Positions 1-12,140 are shown, numbered from the stretch's first letter. The stretch is 64,000 bases of DNA from Closterium sp. Naga37s-1 (GCA_947471745.1 CANJKZ010000395.1:1179001-1243000); one strand, 5' to 3'. Program-made: numbers and translations. Notes: a model not told the origin generated them from the letters alone.

Positions 1-1243
1 CTTCAACCAACAGCACATTCCCAAGCCCCACAAGCTCTCCATTGGCTCCCATCACCTTGGCATTCCCAACACCAATCACAGGGAGCAAAGCACCTGAAGC
101 GGCAGCCACAAACTTGATCTTCCCAGGAGGTTTTACCTCATCAAGCAAATCTGCCCGTGGGGTCATATGACTCGTGCAACCTGAATCGATCACCCAGTGA
201 GTGAGGGGGTGCATCACAACCTTCCCAACTGAACCCACATCACCCCCACTCCCTTGCACATCCTCAACCATGAGGAACATCCCAGGGTCGGCTTTACCTT
301 GTGCACCATCACCTTGTGCACCTGAACCTTGCACAGCGCCACCGCGTGCACGTTCACCACTTGGCGGCTTCATGCCTGGAGGGGCCCATCCCTCAGGCCG
401 GCTGAAACACTTGAACCACGGGTGTCCAGCCTTCTTGCAGTACCAGCACGCACCCTCCATTCGGGTGCTCCCCCTGCCACCAGAGCTCCCATGCCCCTCA
501 TTGTAGTCACCTCGGCCTCTCCCTCTGCCAAAGCCTCTCCCACGGCCTCGGCCTCTCCCTCCCCCTCTTCCTCTGCTGCCTCCTGCAGCTCCATACCCCT
601 CAGCAGTTTTGTTGGCAGCACCACCTCCCGTGTGGCGTCTGCGGAAGTCCTCCTGCAGAATCTGCTGCCGTAGCCACTCAGGCGTCCATTTGTCCTGCTG
701 AACGTTGAGGGTGGGGATGAGGTTGTCCCACGAGTTGTCGAGCACCGAGATGATCTTGGTGCACTGTTGCATCTGCGACACTTCGCTGCCCGCCGCTGCC
801 ATCCTCGCATAGGTGTCCTTGATCTTGTCAAGGACCCGTTTCACATCATCTCCCGGTTTCATGGAGAGGGCAGCCAACTCCTTCTCCAACACAATCACCA
901 TCGGCAGCGTGTTGGGCTGAATCACGTCGCGTAGCAGCTTCCATGCCTTCGGTCCGGAATCATCCAACTCCACCAAATCCTTGATGTGCTGGAACATGTC
1001 GTTGTTGACCGATTGGAGGATGAGGTCGTACAGCACCGCGCTCTTCTCAATCCACCGATCGCGGGCATCTCCTTCCCCCGGCATCTTCTCCTCTCCCATT
1101 GCAATTTTCAGCAGCTTGTAGCGCTTGAAGGCGCTCCGCATCCGCCCGCTCCATTCCTCATAGTTGGAGCCATCCAAAGCTTCAATCTTGGATGGTGGCG
1201 GCTCACTCCTCTTCTCAGCTGCATCTCCACTCCCTTGATTCAT
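1..1243 (-). CDS. Copia element B': gag and start of protease (partial, runs off the left edge)
   Basis: N-terminal part of a Ty1/copia polyprotein, read from ATG at 1243 (MNQGSGDAAEKRSE) to the window edge. Seen in one frame: a UBN2/DUF4219-like gag start (LDGSNYEEWSGRMRSAFKRY), a gag core with the plant-copia pattern of K-x-W-x-L and regularly spaced Leu, an Arg/Gly-rich stretch, a canonical CCHC knuckle (CWYCKKAGHPWFKC near 410-450, Cx2Cx4Hx4C), and the aspartic protease signature HWVIDSGCTSHMTP near 165-200. Gag packages the RNA and the protease cleaves the polyprotein in the virus-like particle. The frame was checked at the knuckle and the protease motif and agrees with the ATG. Integrase, RT and RNase H lie outside the window. 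It is related to element B in domain order but is clearly a different family. Confidence 0.85.
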   Translation of the reverse strand, partial: MNQGSGDAAEKRSEPPPSKIEALDGSNYEEWSGRMRSAFKRYKLLKIAMGEEKMPGEGDARDRWIEKSAVLYDLILQSVNNDMFQHIKDLVELDDSGPKAWKLLRDVIQPNTLPMVIVLEKELAALSMKPGDDVKRVLDKIKDTYARMAAAGSEVSQMQQCTKIISVLDNSWDNLIPTLNVQQDKWTPEWLRQQILQEDFRRRHTGGGAANKTAEGYGAAGGSRGRGGGRGRGRGRGFGRGRGRGDYNEGHGSSGGRGSTRMEGACWYCKKAGHPWFKCFSRPEGWAPPGMKPPSGERARGGAVQGSGAQGDGAQGKADPGMFLMVEDVQGSGGDVGSVGKVVMHPLTHWVIDSGCTSHMTPRADLLDEVKPPGKIKFVAAASGALLPVIGVGNAKVMGANGELVGLGNVLLVE

Positions 1244-1465
1244 CTCCTCTGCTCCCAATCAGAGGTTTCAGCTCCCCCTTTTGCTGGTCACAATGTAGAT
1301 CCACACAATCTTCACAAGTGTCAGCGCCAACGAAATTTCGGCAGAGTTTCCCCTTAGCGGAAGTCACATCCAACCTCCAGAACTCCACTTAGGCACGCCC
1401 ACAGGCCATGGTGGGTCTAGGAGGGTCTTCACACTTCAGTAGACTCCCCACAAGGTCCTTAATCA

Positions 1466-1477
1466 GCTCTGATACCA
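1466..1477 (-). promoter_or_regulatory. Primer-binding site of copia element B'
   Basis: The minus strand reads TGGTATCAGAGC, complementary to the 3' end of plant initiator tRNA-Met, two bases inside the LTR boundary. This fixes the element orientation and the LTR edge at 1480. Confidence 0.9.
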
Positions 1478-1479
1478 CT

Positions 1480-2298
1480 TGTTAGAGATTAAGGACGGAG
1501 TCTATGAAGATTAGGGGCTGAAATATCTCAAAATCGTCAACTACAATTCTGGACAGAAAAGTCGTCGTCACAAGAAACGTCGTCGACGAAAGGTCCACTG
1601 TTAGAATTCTTTCAAACTCGAGTATGTTGTAGCCCTTGACCGTGGCTATCTTTCCCAATTTGAATAGTATCAGAATATGGAGTATAACTCGAGTTATGAA
1701 CTTCGGCGCACTAGGGGGTATGCTGCCATAGAAAACGTAACTCAATCACAATGATCTCACAAGTTCACACAAGAAAGTTAGAGTAGCAATAGAACCAGGT
1801 AGGAGGGGATGAGGAGGACGAGAGGGAAGGTCCCAAGAGAGTCCCCAACCAAGGAAACCCCATGCCATACAATTCCCTTCCCCATAGGCAACCCAACTTT
1901 GACCTTTGTCACTATCCCAACCTCCACAATCCACCTCAACCCAACTTGGCCACACTTGCCAACCTGGTTTGGTTTCTCCCAACCATTTGGCAGCAACTAC
2001 AGTAGAAAAGACGAATTTCCCAACCCCCAAAAGTCTGTACCCCATATTGAGTCAACCCCACAACTTCCCATAGTCACCACAACCAAATATCAAAAGCATA
2101 CGAACTCCAACGTTCGTAACTTTCTTGTTCGTGCTCCGATTGAAGCGATACTTGGTTCCTCGGAAAGCTCTTGAGCAGAGGAGTCACTTCAGATATCTGC
2201 TCAAGCCAAATAACATTCACACACACACTCAGAAAAACCAAACCGCACAAAACACAAATTCTTGCACACACTCACAACACGCATGCAACGCACGAACA
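1480..2298 (-). repeat. 5' LTR of copia element B' (right end approximate)
   Basis: The left boundary is set by the primer-binding site: the + strand begins TGTTAGAGATTAAGG at 1480. The right boundary is the last plausible ...CA (CACGAACA at 2291-2298), before sequence that soon becomes copia A6. The partner LTR lies outside the window, so neither end nor the TSD can be confirmed. No coding is expected; open frames here are short and overlap on both strands. Confidence 0.6.
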
Positions 2299-2344
2299 TA
2301 TGATGGGAGGCAGACAGACGTGAATGCGAATGGTAGCATCACTC
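2299..2344. other. Short unassigned junction sequence between LTR B' and copia A6
   Basis: About 46 bases that match neither the LTR nor the copia A coding sequence. It may be a remnant of another layer of insertion. Confidence 0.3.
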
Positions 2345-4662
2345 AACACTGGCTCTGGGGGTGCTGCGAGTCCTAGTGGCGGTGGAGCTGTGGGTGACCC
2401 TGCTGGAGGTCCTGGAGCTGGACAGCCACTGCAGCCTGATCTCCTTGCGACGCTCTCGCCGCAGGAGATTCGTGAGTGGATCGTTCGGTGAGGCCGTCCT
2501 GGTGGAGGAGGGTACAGTCTTGCTGGTGCTGGAGCTGCTAGTACTGGAGGTGCCGGAGCTACTAGTCCTGGAGGCACTGGAGGTGCTGCTGGTGCTGGAG
2601 GTACTGGAGCTGCTAGTACTGGAGGAACTGGAGGTGCTGCTGGTGCTGGAGGTGCTGTTGGCGCTGAGGGTGCTGGAGCTGGAGGTACTGGAGGTGCTAC
2701 TGGTGCTGGAGGTACTGGAGCTGCTAGTGCTGGAGGTACTGGAGGTGCTGCTGGTGCTGGAGGTGCTGTTGGCGCTGGAGGTGCTGGAGCTGCTAGTCCT
2801 GGAGGTACTGCTGGTGCTGGAGGTGCTGGAGCTGCTAGTGCTGGAGGTGCTGGAGGTGCTGTTCCTGCTGGAGGTACTGGAGGTACAGCTGGTACTAGAG
2901 GTGCTGGAGCAGCTAGTGCTGGAGGTGCTAGAGGTGCTGCTGGCGCTGGAGGTGCTGGAGCTGCTAGTGCTGGAGGTACTGGAGGTACTGCTGGTACTGG
3001 AGGTGCTGGAGCTGCTAGTGCTGGAGGTGCTGGAGGTGCTGTTAGAGCTAGAGGTACTGGAGGTACTGCAGGTGCTGGAGGTGCTGCTGGTGTTGGAGTT
3101 GCTGCTGGCGCTGGAGGTGCTGGACCTACTTGTGCGCTTGGCCACCTCCTTGGCCACCTCCTTGGCCACCTCCTTGGCCACCTCCTTGGCCAGCTCCGAC
3201 TGAATTCCCCGTCGCTGGTACTACTCCGCCTTTACTTTTCCCATCACCAGACCTGTCTCAGCCACAGCTACTCCCTCACTCCCCACTGCCTACTCCTACT
3301 CCTTACACTGCTGTGACAGAGTCCCTGACTGAGCGTCGAGAGCCTGAGACTCGTGCTTCCACTCCTGAGCGTCGAGAGCCTGAGACTAGAGTTTCTGTCC
3401 GTGCTCGTGTTCCTTGTGTTCGACGTCCTCGTGCTCCGGCTGTCCCAGGCACTCACGATATGACACTCCGTCCTTCCTCTGTTCCACAGCGTGTTGTCCT
3501 GCCTGAGCCTCCTGCGTCTTCTCTTCCTGCCGTTGCTGACCCTCCGTCTGACCTTGCTCGTGCGTCCAGTCCGACTGTTACTCGCTTTCTTGCTACGGTT
3601 GTGACGGCCCTCCGTTCTCGTCCCCTGCTGCGTCTGCCTTAGTCGCTGAGCTAGTTGACTTTGCTGCTGCGTACCGCCTAGACTACCTTGCGAGTCTCGT
3701 TTCTGACCCTGACCCTGCCTGTCCTCCGTCCGTCGGGGGTGAGACTGCCCTTGGCTGTGACGTTCTTGAGGACAAACAGGAGGAGCTGGAGTGCCTTGCG
3801 GCTGCTGTACCTCATCTCGCTACCATGCTGCTTGCCCCTGAGGGAGACCCGGATGCACTTGACATCCCCACCCCGCGCTCTTACAGAGAGGCGATCTCGG
3901 GTGAGTACTCCTCTCAGTGGCAGACAGCCATGGACGCAGAGATGGCTTCCTGGAAGTCCACAGACACCTATGTCGACGAGGTTCCCCCACCTGGGGCGAA
4001 CATTGTCAGTGGCATGTGGATCTTCAGGGTGAAGCGGCCGCCGGGTTCTCCGCCTGCCTTCAAGGCACGTTATGTTGCTCGAGGCTTCAGTCAGCGTGAG
4101 GCGGTCGACTTCTTTCAGACCTTCTCCCCCACCCCGAAGATGACCACTCTTCGGGTGCTGCTACACGTTGCAGCGCAGCGTGACTACGAGCTGCACTCCC
4201 TCGACTTCTCGACAGCTTTCTTGCAGGGTAGCCTTCACGAGGCCATCTGGTTGCGCCGTCCACAGGGCTTCACTGGGTCGTTTCCTGCGGGTACCCAATG
4301 GAGCCTACATCGACCAGTGTACGGCCTGCGTCAGGCACCCCGCGAGTGGCACAACACACTGAGGACGACACTTGCGGCTCTTGGGGGAGCGGCCTCGTTC
4401 TCCTCCAGTTCTGTACGTCGACAACAAAGCAATGCTTGCCTTGTGTCGCGAGCAGAGACTGGAGCACAGAACGAAGCACATTGCTCTTCGCTACTTCCTT
4501 GAGCGTGAGCTGCAGCAGCGTGGTCAGCTGCGCCTTGCTTACGTGGCCTCACTGACCAACACTGCTGATGTGTTCACCAAGGCCCTTGGGTCTGGTGATC
4601 ATAAGCGTTTCTGCACTGCTCTTGGGCTTGTGCCCACTCTGCCTCACCTGCTGGTTGCTTGA
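2345..4662 (+). pseudogene. Copia A6: degraded integrase-RT linker, truncated RT and RNase H
   Basis: A family A copia remnant without gag, protease or integrase. It starts in the linker, where the same SPSGGGAVGDP-type sequence occurs in A2. A Gly/Ala-rich tract follows (2520-3130, GAGGTGG-type repeats), then a short run of 12-bp units near 3140-3195, then the pre-RT region (TERREPETRA, VPGTH). Frameshifts near 3200 and 3640 break the frame. RT resumes at 3825-4380 (FSPTPKMTTLRVLL, LHSLDFSTAFLQGSLHEAIW, YGLRQAPREWH). The YVDD box and the start of RNase H are deleted at about 4380, and the RNase H end follows at 4390-4662 (VLYVDNKAMLALCREQRLEH, TNTADVFTKALGS). It is non-functional as it stands. 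Confidence 0.85.
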
Positions 4663-4908
4663 CTTGCTCTTGTTGTACACTGATATATATCTTTATACCT
4701 GCTTGTTTACTCTTGCTAGGTTGTGATCAGTGTACTGCCTTGCTATTATAACTCTGCATGTGGACTGGCCTTGTGGCCGTTTGTTTGTGCTCATAATGCG
4801 TGGTGATCTTGTGATCCACCCTGGGCTTAGCTTTGCTTTGTTCTCTTGCTTGACTGGTCTTGTGACCGTCTGTTGTGTTTGCTATCTCCCACTTCGCCTA
4901 TGGGGGTG

Positions 4909-5037
4909 TGTCAAACTATATGTTTGTGTTCTCTCTAGGCTATAGTGGGTTAGCCTACAAGGGGTACAGCACTTTAGGGTTAGTACTTGTACCCAATCCA
5001 TTCATAGTTCATTCACTCCTGCACAGTGATTCTGACA
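4909..5037 (+). repeat. 3' LTR of copia A6
   Basis: Starts TGTCAAACTATATG right after the polypurine tract TATGGGGGTG and ends CAGTGATTCTGACA, 129 bp. It shares the family A LTR core: AGGCTATAGTGGG, GGGGTACA, TTAGGGTTAGTACTTGTACCC. The 5' LTR is missing or outside the window, so no TSD can be read. Confidence 0.85.
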
Positions 5038-5359
5038 AAAAAGTACCCCCAAAATATTGGCACCTCTCGCTCGCACGATTGCTGTGCCACAGAGCACACG
5101 TCGGTGTTGCGTTTGGGATGGCAGGAGAGGCGATCGCGCTATAGGTGACAGCCATGATCGATCCCCGTCGCCCACGGTCGCAGGCCCAAAATGCAGTAGT
5201 CGCTGCGACAACCACAAAACACCCCGCGCCAACTCCATTTCGCCTTCGGGCAACATTGGGCACAAGACCTGCGAGTCTTTCAGCGGTGTATTCCGCTGTA
5301 TGCCCTACCCTCCCGATCCTGCAATTTCGAACCTGGCACCCGTGGCCCGGGGCGTGTAC

Positions 5360-5397
5360 CACACTGCAAATTTGCAGTGTGTGCACACCGGTGTGCA
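5360..5397. repeat. Two abutting perfect palindromes
   Basis: A 22-bp perfect palindrome (5360-5381, centre AAATTT) is followed directly by a 16-bp perfect palindrome (5382-5397, centre ACCGGT). There is no gap between them. Confidence 0.85.
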
Positions 5398-5836
5398 GGA
5401 TCGATGTGGGGGAATCGGTGCACAGCTCCGATCCTCCCTCGATCCTGGCTTCATCGCTATAAGTGTCGCGTCCTTATTAGAGCGTTTCTTCTAGAGACGA
5501 ATTGTGATAGCAGTGACAATTGATAAGTTAGAATGCCTTTTCATTTACGGTTCTTGATGACTGGCCAAATATTATAGCGCACCCAATATTGTCACCCTTT
5601 ATTTCTGGAAGACCCGCTTGTTTCCCGTGCGGTCAAAATATCTTCTTGGGCAACACAACAAAGGGGATGGACGATCTAAAATATCTCGTCTGCGCGTTTT
5701 ATTTTTTTTGGTGGATGTGAACTGTACACGTGTACTGTACAGACATCCGCAGTCGTATGCTTGCCGATTGGTCAAAATGGACAAGTTTGCTTGCTCCTGA
5801 CTCCTGAGCCCGAATGGAAAAAGGTCAGGGAAAAGG

Positions 5837-6406
5837 TACACCTGTTCTCCGATATCTTCACGGGGTGACATTCCCGAGTCGCGAAAACGATTGCCTGAGA
5901 GGGCGTGAAAATAGATAGAGCAATAAAGTCCCTCTTAATTTCACACTCGAGCAGCAAAGTCTGCTGCTGACATGGACAAAAAGTGCACAACGATCTCAGG
6001 ATTTTTTTCCAGCCATTGCGAAATGACCACGTCAGGATTGCGCGGGGTCGGAACCTACCCGATAAAAAATCAATGACCCGTCTATGTTTGTTTCTGAGGA
6101 GTTTGTGTCAGCCGTTAAAGCGTTGCATTAAGCTTGTTACATGACGTAACTGAACTTATGGGCTTTCGTTGAGGTGACACGAAGGCGAAATCCCGCAATC
6201 CGAATTCCCCTTGCAAACACCAGAAGCTCAAGCGTCCAAGTCACCCCCTCCAGTATAAATTGCGTCATTTCTGTGTGGGGGGGGGTCTAGATGTTCAACC
6301 ACACTTTGGCAGCTCGGCTCCCAACAAAGTTGGGCTGAGGACCCCGAAGTGACATCGAAGCGCGGTATGAAATTAAGGGTAGTGAAGATATCGGAGAACA
6401 GGTGTA
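5837..6406. repeat. 25-bp perfect inverted repeat, possible fold-back element
   Basis: The arm at 5837-5861 is the exact reverse complement of 6382-6406, with 520 bp between them. The core of the arm is CTCCGATATCTTCAC. The similarity stops abruptly on both sides. No obvious TSD or transposase lies between the arms. It could be a small fold-back or MITE-like element. Confidence 0.55.
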
Positions 6407-6655
6407 TAGCCAGACAGCGGTCAATGAGAATTATCGCTGGAAAGGGAAGCTGCTGACACGGTCACACTGTTGGTTCAATGCGATGGTCCATCAGCTGCCC
6501 GCCGGCAGAACAAATGAACCCCTCAAACGTTGTAAATAAACTTTTACACCAGATTCCTCGTCAAAAGTTATTTTTTCTGGGAAGGTCGTTCTCTATGCAA
6601 CATACTTCAGGCAAAATCCGCTTTTGAGAAGGCACAATACTTCGGCTGCCAAAGG

Positions 6656-6781
6656 TGTGAAAATGAACGAGGAATGAAAAGACTAAGGGAAAGTTGGGTA
6701 CAAGTGCAAACCCTAGAAAGCTGTACCCCATATGTGCTACCCCACTATAGCCTACAGCAGCTAAGTCATATAAATCTGACA
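6656..6781 (-). repeat. 3' LTR of copia A3
   Basis: 126 bp, identical to the copy at 14095-14220. The minus strand runs TGTCAGATTTATATG ... TTTTCACA. It contains AAACCCTA on the + strand (telo-box-like) and the family core GGCTATAGTGGGG. Confidence 0.95.
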
Positions 6782-6988
6782 CACCCCCATAGGCAAAGTG
6801 GGGGAGGACAAGGGGTCACAAGACCAGTCAAGCAAAGCAAAGCAAGCTCAGGGTGGATCACAACGTCACCACACATTCCGAGCACAAGTTCAAGGCCACA
6901 AGGCCAGTTCACATGCAAGATTACATATATATATAAGGCTAAACAAGCAAGAGCAGGTGTATACATATATGTAACAGTACAAACAAGG

Positions 6989-9900
6989 TCAAGGGGTGAG
7001 CAAGTGAGGCAAGGTAGGCACAAGACCCAGCTGAGTACAGAAGCGCTGATGATCACAAGGCGCAAGTGCCTTGGTGAAGATATCAGCAGTCTTGGCCTAA
7101 GAGGCCACGTACGCAAGGCGTAGCTGACCACGCTGCTGTAGCTCACGAGCAAGGAAGTAGCGAAGAGCAATGTGCTTCGTTCTGTGCTCCAGTCTCTGCT
7201 CCCGACACAAGGCCAGCATGGCCTTGTTGTCTACGTACAGCACTGGAGGAGAACGAGGCGGCTCTCCGAGGTCAGTCAGCAGGTAGGTGAGCCAGCGAAG
7301 CTCCTGTGCAGCCATGGCCCCTGCGTAGATCTCAGCCTCACAACTGGAGCCGAGAACAGAAGACGAGCGGGTAGCCCGCCACGAGACAGAGCCGGAACCA
7401 AGGCTGAAGGTGTAACCCTGTGACGACCGCTGCGTAGCCTGGTCGTCAGCCCAAGAAGCGTCTGCGTGCCCAGTGAGGACCACTGGACTCTGCCCTCCAA
7501 GCACAAGCCCCATGCCCGACGTACTGCACAAGTAGCGCAACACCCTCTTCGCTGCAGCCATGTGCTCCGGTCTGTGTCTCCCAGGAGCAACATAGCGTGC
7601 GAGAATGCTAAGAGGGTATGCAAGGTCAGGTCGAGTGCAGGTCATCAGGTACATGAGGCAGCCAACAAGCTCTGGGTACGGGCCACTCGACTCTACGGAC
7701 TCATCCGAAGGCAGAGCTGAGAGCGAGTGGCGAGTAGGCAGAGGAGTGGCCTGAGGCGAGGAGTACGTGAAGCCGAAGCGCTGAAGGACCTGCTGCACCA
7801 TGTGTGACTGAGTCAGGGTAATGGTGCGGCGTGCTCTGTCCCGGGTGATCTGCAAGCCAAGGTAGCTGCGCAGTTCACCCAGGTCTGTGCACGTGTGTCT
7901 CTTCTGCAGCTCGGACTTCACGTGGGCGAGTCCAGCAGTGTCAGCTGTGGCAAAGACCAAGTCGTCGACGTACACGAGGATGTAGAACGGCGGCAAAGAA
8001 GTGTCGGTGCGCAGAAACAGCGACGGGTCGGCAGTAGAGGGAGCAAACCCAAGAGCCGCAAGCGTAGTCGTCAGAGTGTCGTGCCACTCACGCGGTGCCT
8101 GGCGGAGACCGTAGACTGGCCGCCGGAGGCTCCACTGGGTGCCAGGAGGAAAAGTCCCAGTGAAGCCAAGTGGGCGGCGCAGCCAGATCTCCTCGTGCAG
8201 GCTGCCCTGCAAGAAAGCAGTGCTGAAGTCAAGAGAGTGTAGCTCGTAGTCACGGTGAGCAGCTATGTGCAGCAGTACCCGAAGAGTGGTCATCTTCGGG
8301 GTGGGAGAGAAGGTCTGAAAGTAGTCAACTCCCTGCCGCTGACTGAAGCCACGAGCCACGTAACGCGCCTTGAAGACAGGCGGAGAACCCGGCGGCCGCT
8401 TCACCCTGAAAATCCACATGCCACTGACGATGTTCGCCCCAGGCGGGGGAACCTCGTCAACGTAGGTGCCTGTGGACTTCCAGGAAGCCATCTCTGCGTC
8501 CATAGCTGCCTGCCACTGAGAGGAGTAGGGACCCTCTATCGCCTCCGCGTAAGAGCGCGGAGTCGGGATGTCAAGTGCATCCGGGTCTCCCTCAGGGGTA
8601 AGCAGTACGGACACGAGATGAGGTGAAGCAGCAGCCAAACACTGGAACTCCTCCTGCCTGTCCTCAAGGACGTCCGTGCCAAGGGCACACTCACCCCCGA
8701 CGGACGGAGGACAGACAGACTCAGACGCAGCAACAAGACTAGCAGCGTAGTCTAGACGACAGCGAGCAGCAAAGTCGACGAGCTCAGCAACTCGGGTCTC
8801 CCTCAGGGGTAAGCAGTACGGACACGAGATGAGGTGAAGCAGCAGCCAAACACTGGAACTCCTCCTGCCTGTCCTCAAGGACGTCCGTGCCAAGGGCACA
8901 CTCACCCCCGACGGACGGAGGACAGACAGACTCAGACGCAGCAACAAGACTAGCAGCGTAGTCTAGACGACAGCGAGCAGCAAAGTCGACGAGCTCAGCA
9001 ACTAGGGCAGACGCAGCAGTGGACTCAAAGGAAGGGTCAGTGACAACAGTAGCAAGGAGACGCGTGACAGTCGGACTGGCAGCACGAAGGGAGTTCGACT
9101 CCAAGTCAGCAAGAGCAGGAAGAGAGGACTCAGGAGGAGAAGGCAAAGGGGCACGCAGAGGAGCAGTGGACGGACGGAGAGACATCCGGTGCGTGCCGGG
9201 CACAGGGGGAGGACGCTGACGTGAACCACGACCACTAGCGCGAGCAGCACGGACAGGCGACGCAGGACGAGACGCAGGCTCACGACGCTCAGCAAGACCT
9301 CCAGTAGGACCAGTGTAGGGAGAAGGAGCAGGCAGTGGGGAAGCCGGCTGTAACTGTAACTGTGACGGGACAGGCTGTGGACACTCTAAGGGAGGAGGAG
9401 GACCAGTAGAAGGCGGGAGACCAAGAACCTGCTCAAGAAGCGGAACGAAGTACGGCCGAGGCCGCGCAGCGACTCCAGACACAGCAGGGACAGCACCAGT
9501 ACCCCCAGTGGTAGCACCAGCGCCAGCAGCACCTCCAGCTCCAGTACCCCCGGCAGCTCCAGTAGCTCCAGGACCTCCAGCAGCACCAGTAGCACCCCCA
9601 GCAGGACCGCCTCCAGTACCGCCAGCAGTACCCTCAGCGCCAACACCCTCAGCAGCTCCAGCTCCAGTAGTACCCGCAGGCCCAGCAGCTCCAGTACTCC
9701 CAGTACGAGCACCTCCGGGACCCGTGGCACCAGCACCCTCAGCAGCCGAAGAACCTCCAGCTCCAGCAGCACACCTCCAGCGCCGGGCAAACCACTCACG
9801 CACCTCCTGTGGAGAGAGTGGCTCCCGTCGAGACGGAGCACCCAGAGAACCTCCAGGCCCAGCACCGCCAGACGCCACACGAGCAGGCCCAGCTCCCTCA

Positions 9901-12093
9901 GGCTCCGCACCCCCAGGCTCAGCACCTCCAGGCATAGCACCCCCAGGCTCAGCACCCCCAGACTCAGCACCCCCAGTTGTAGCGCCCTCAGGCTCAGCAC
10001 CCCCAGGCTCAGCACCCCCAGGCGTAGCACCCACACGCTCAGCACCCCCAGAGTCAGCACCCCCACGCTCAGCACCCCCAGCAGCACCAGAGTCACCAGC
10101 GACCTCCACAGGCTCGACTGCGTCTACCTGGGACACACCTAAAGGGGCAGGACCCTGAGGGGGAAGGGGGTCTACCGGGGGGGGACCTGACACAAGGAAG
10201 AGCGGAGGCGGGGGGAGGGACGGAGTGCGGTAGGGGAAGAGACGGTAGTAGGGGACCGACTCGTCAAACGTGACGTCCTGGGAGGACAAGACACGGCGAG
10301 AGGTGGGGTGGTAGAACTGCCACCCTGGCGCGTCAGGGGGGAAGCCAAGGAAGACGCAGGGAGCAGCACGAGGGGACAGCTTGTCCGCAGACAAGTCGCG
10401 GACAAACGCCCGAGATCCCCAGACACGGAACGCAGACGCATCGCCAACCTTCCCCGTCCACAGCAAAGCTGGGGAGGTCTCCGGCATGGAGACCCTGGGC
10501 TGAAGGTTGATCTGATGCGCCGCGTACCGAACCGCAAACGGCCACAGAAAATGGGGGGCAGCCGCATGCATCATGGACGTACGGGCGACGTCCATGACCA
10601 TGCCAATGCGGCGCTCAGCAATCCCATTTTGCTGTGGAGAGTCCGGAAGCGTGAAGGTCTGGCGGATGCCTCGTGCACGACAGTAGGCTCGCAGAAGGCC
10701 AGAGGAGAACTCTCCGCCTCTGTCAGAGTGCAGACGCAGAACAGGAAAGTCCGAGCTGAAACTCTCTCTGAGCTGGAGACGAGCTGCGCGGATCCAGTCG
10801 ATCAACACCTCAGTGACATCACCCTTGCTGCGCAAGGGGAAGACTGTGGTGTAACGCGAGTAGTCGTCAACCACCAGCAGGAAGTAGCGCTCGTGACCCT
10901 GTCCACGGACGCGGGCCGGGCCCCACACGTCCATGTGAAGCGTCTGCAGCGGGGCCTCTGTCGGAGGAAACTGGGAGGAGTGAGGGGCAGCACGCTGCCG
11001 CCCCTCGACACAGGGGACGCAGGTAGGGGCAGGCCCCGGAGGAAGGGGAGGGAGGGACCGGGGAAGACCAGAGACAAGGACACGGGATGCCATGCCTCGG
11101 AGACGAGGCAGGGAGGGGTGACCAAGGCGGTGGTGCCAGAGGAGAGTCTCGTGAGACAGGAGGCGACACGAGCAGGGGGCAGACTCAGGACCAGACCTGG
11201 ACGCTGCAGCAAACACCTGACCCGACGCAGCTGCCTGACCAGACGCAGTGACTGGAGGAGACTCAGTGGTCAGTGTGTACAGGCTCGACCCCGGCCGACG
11301 TGTAAACGTGGCCAAGTGTCGGCCCGTCCGAGCGTCCGTGCAGTGGGTCACACGCTGGCTCGCAGGAGTGAACTGGTGAACCCCCGCATCCTGTAGGTCA
11401 GCACCACTCACCAAGTTCGTAGAGAACGAGGGGAGGTAAAGACCAGACAGGGTGCCAGAGGGGGCCGCCGGACACGGGAGGACAGTGGAGAAGTGAGCAA
11501 GGACAGGACCCCCAGAGGGGTCTGCCAGAGAGACTGCAACTGGCCGACCAAGCGGCGTGAGTGTGGTGCGGTCTCGAAAGAAGGAGCGAGAAGCCCCCGA
11601 GTCAAGAGTGAAGGTGTGGGAGGCCGGAGCCGACGCAGTACCTGAGAGAGCAGACTCACCAGCACCTGAGGAAGCAGACGCACTGGCACCTAGAGCAGCA
11701 GCCTCGCTAGCACCTAGAGCAGCAGCCTCACCAGTACCTAGAGCAGCAGTCCCAATGCCCGGGTCGGGCGGAAAACACCAGTAACAGTCACCCTCATCAC
11801 TAATAGTCACAGCATACATGGCAGCAAGAATAGCATCAAAGTCAAGGTCAAAGATAGCTACTCCCGCCCTAGACAACTCGCCCCAGCGAGGGATCTCAGT
11901 GGCCTCAGGGAACTGGTGACGCCAAGCGTCCGTCAGGCGGCCAAAGCAGCGCTGGGTGGAGTGCGCACCCCCGCACGGCTCACCCGCGCGGTCGCCGGTG
12001 CGTAGGACGTAGGTGCACGGACCAGTACCCCCACCCCGCTGGCGTGCAGCGTACCACTCACGAAGCTGCTGAGGGGGGGGGATCTCACGAGTG

Positions 12094-12140
<47 letters not shown>

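Larger units (their letters stand above)
5038..6655. other. Intergenic stretch without a recognised gene
   Basis: About 1.6 kb between copia A6 and copia A3. Open frames here are short and none resembles a known family. It holds two abutting perfect palindromes (5360-5397) and a 25-bp perfect inverted repeat with arms 5837-5861 and 6382-6406. AT content is higher than in the flanking retrotransposons. Confidence 0.6.

Noticed and set aside
2339..3203. Ser/Thr-rich (-) and Leu/Glu/Val-rich (+) frames over the Gly-rich tract of A6
   Set aside because: Alternative frames of a GGTGCTGGA repeat that encodes Gly/Ala in the copia frame.
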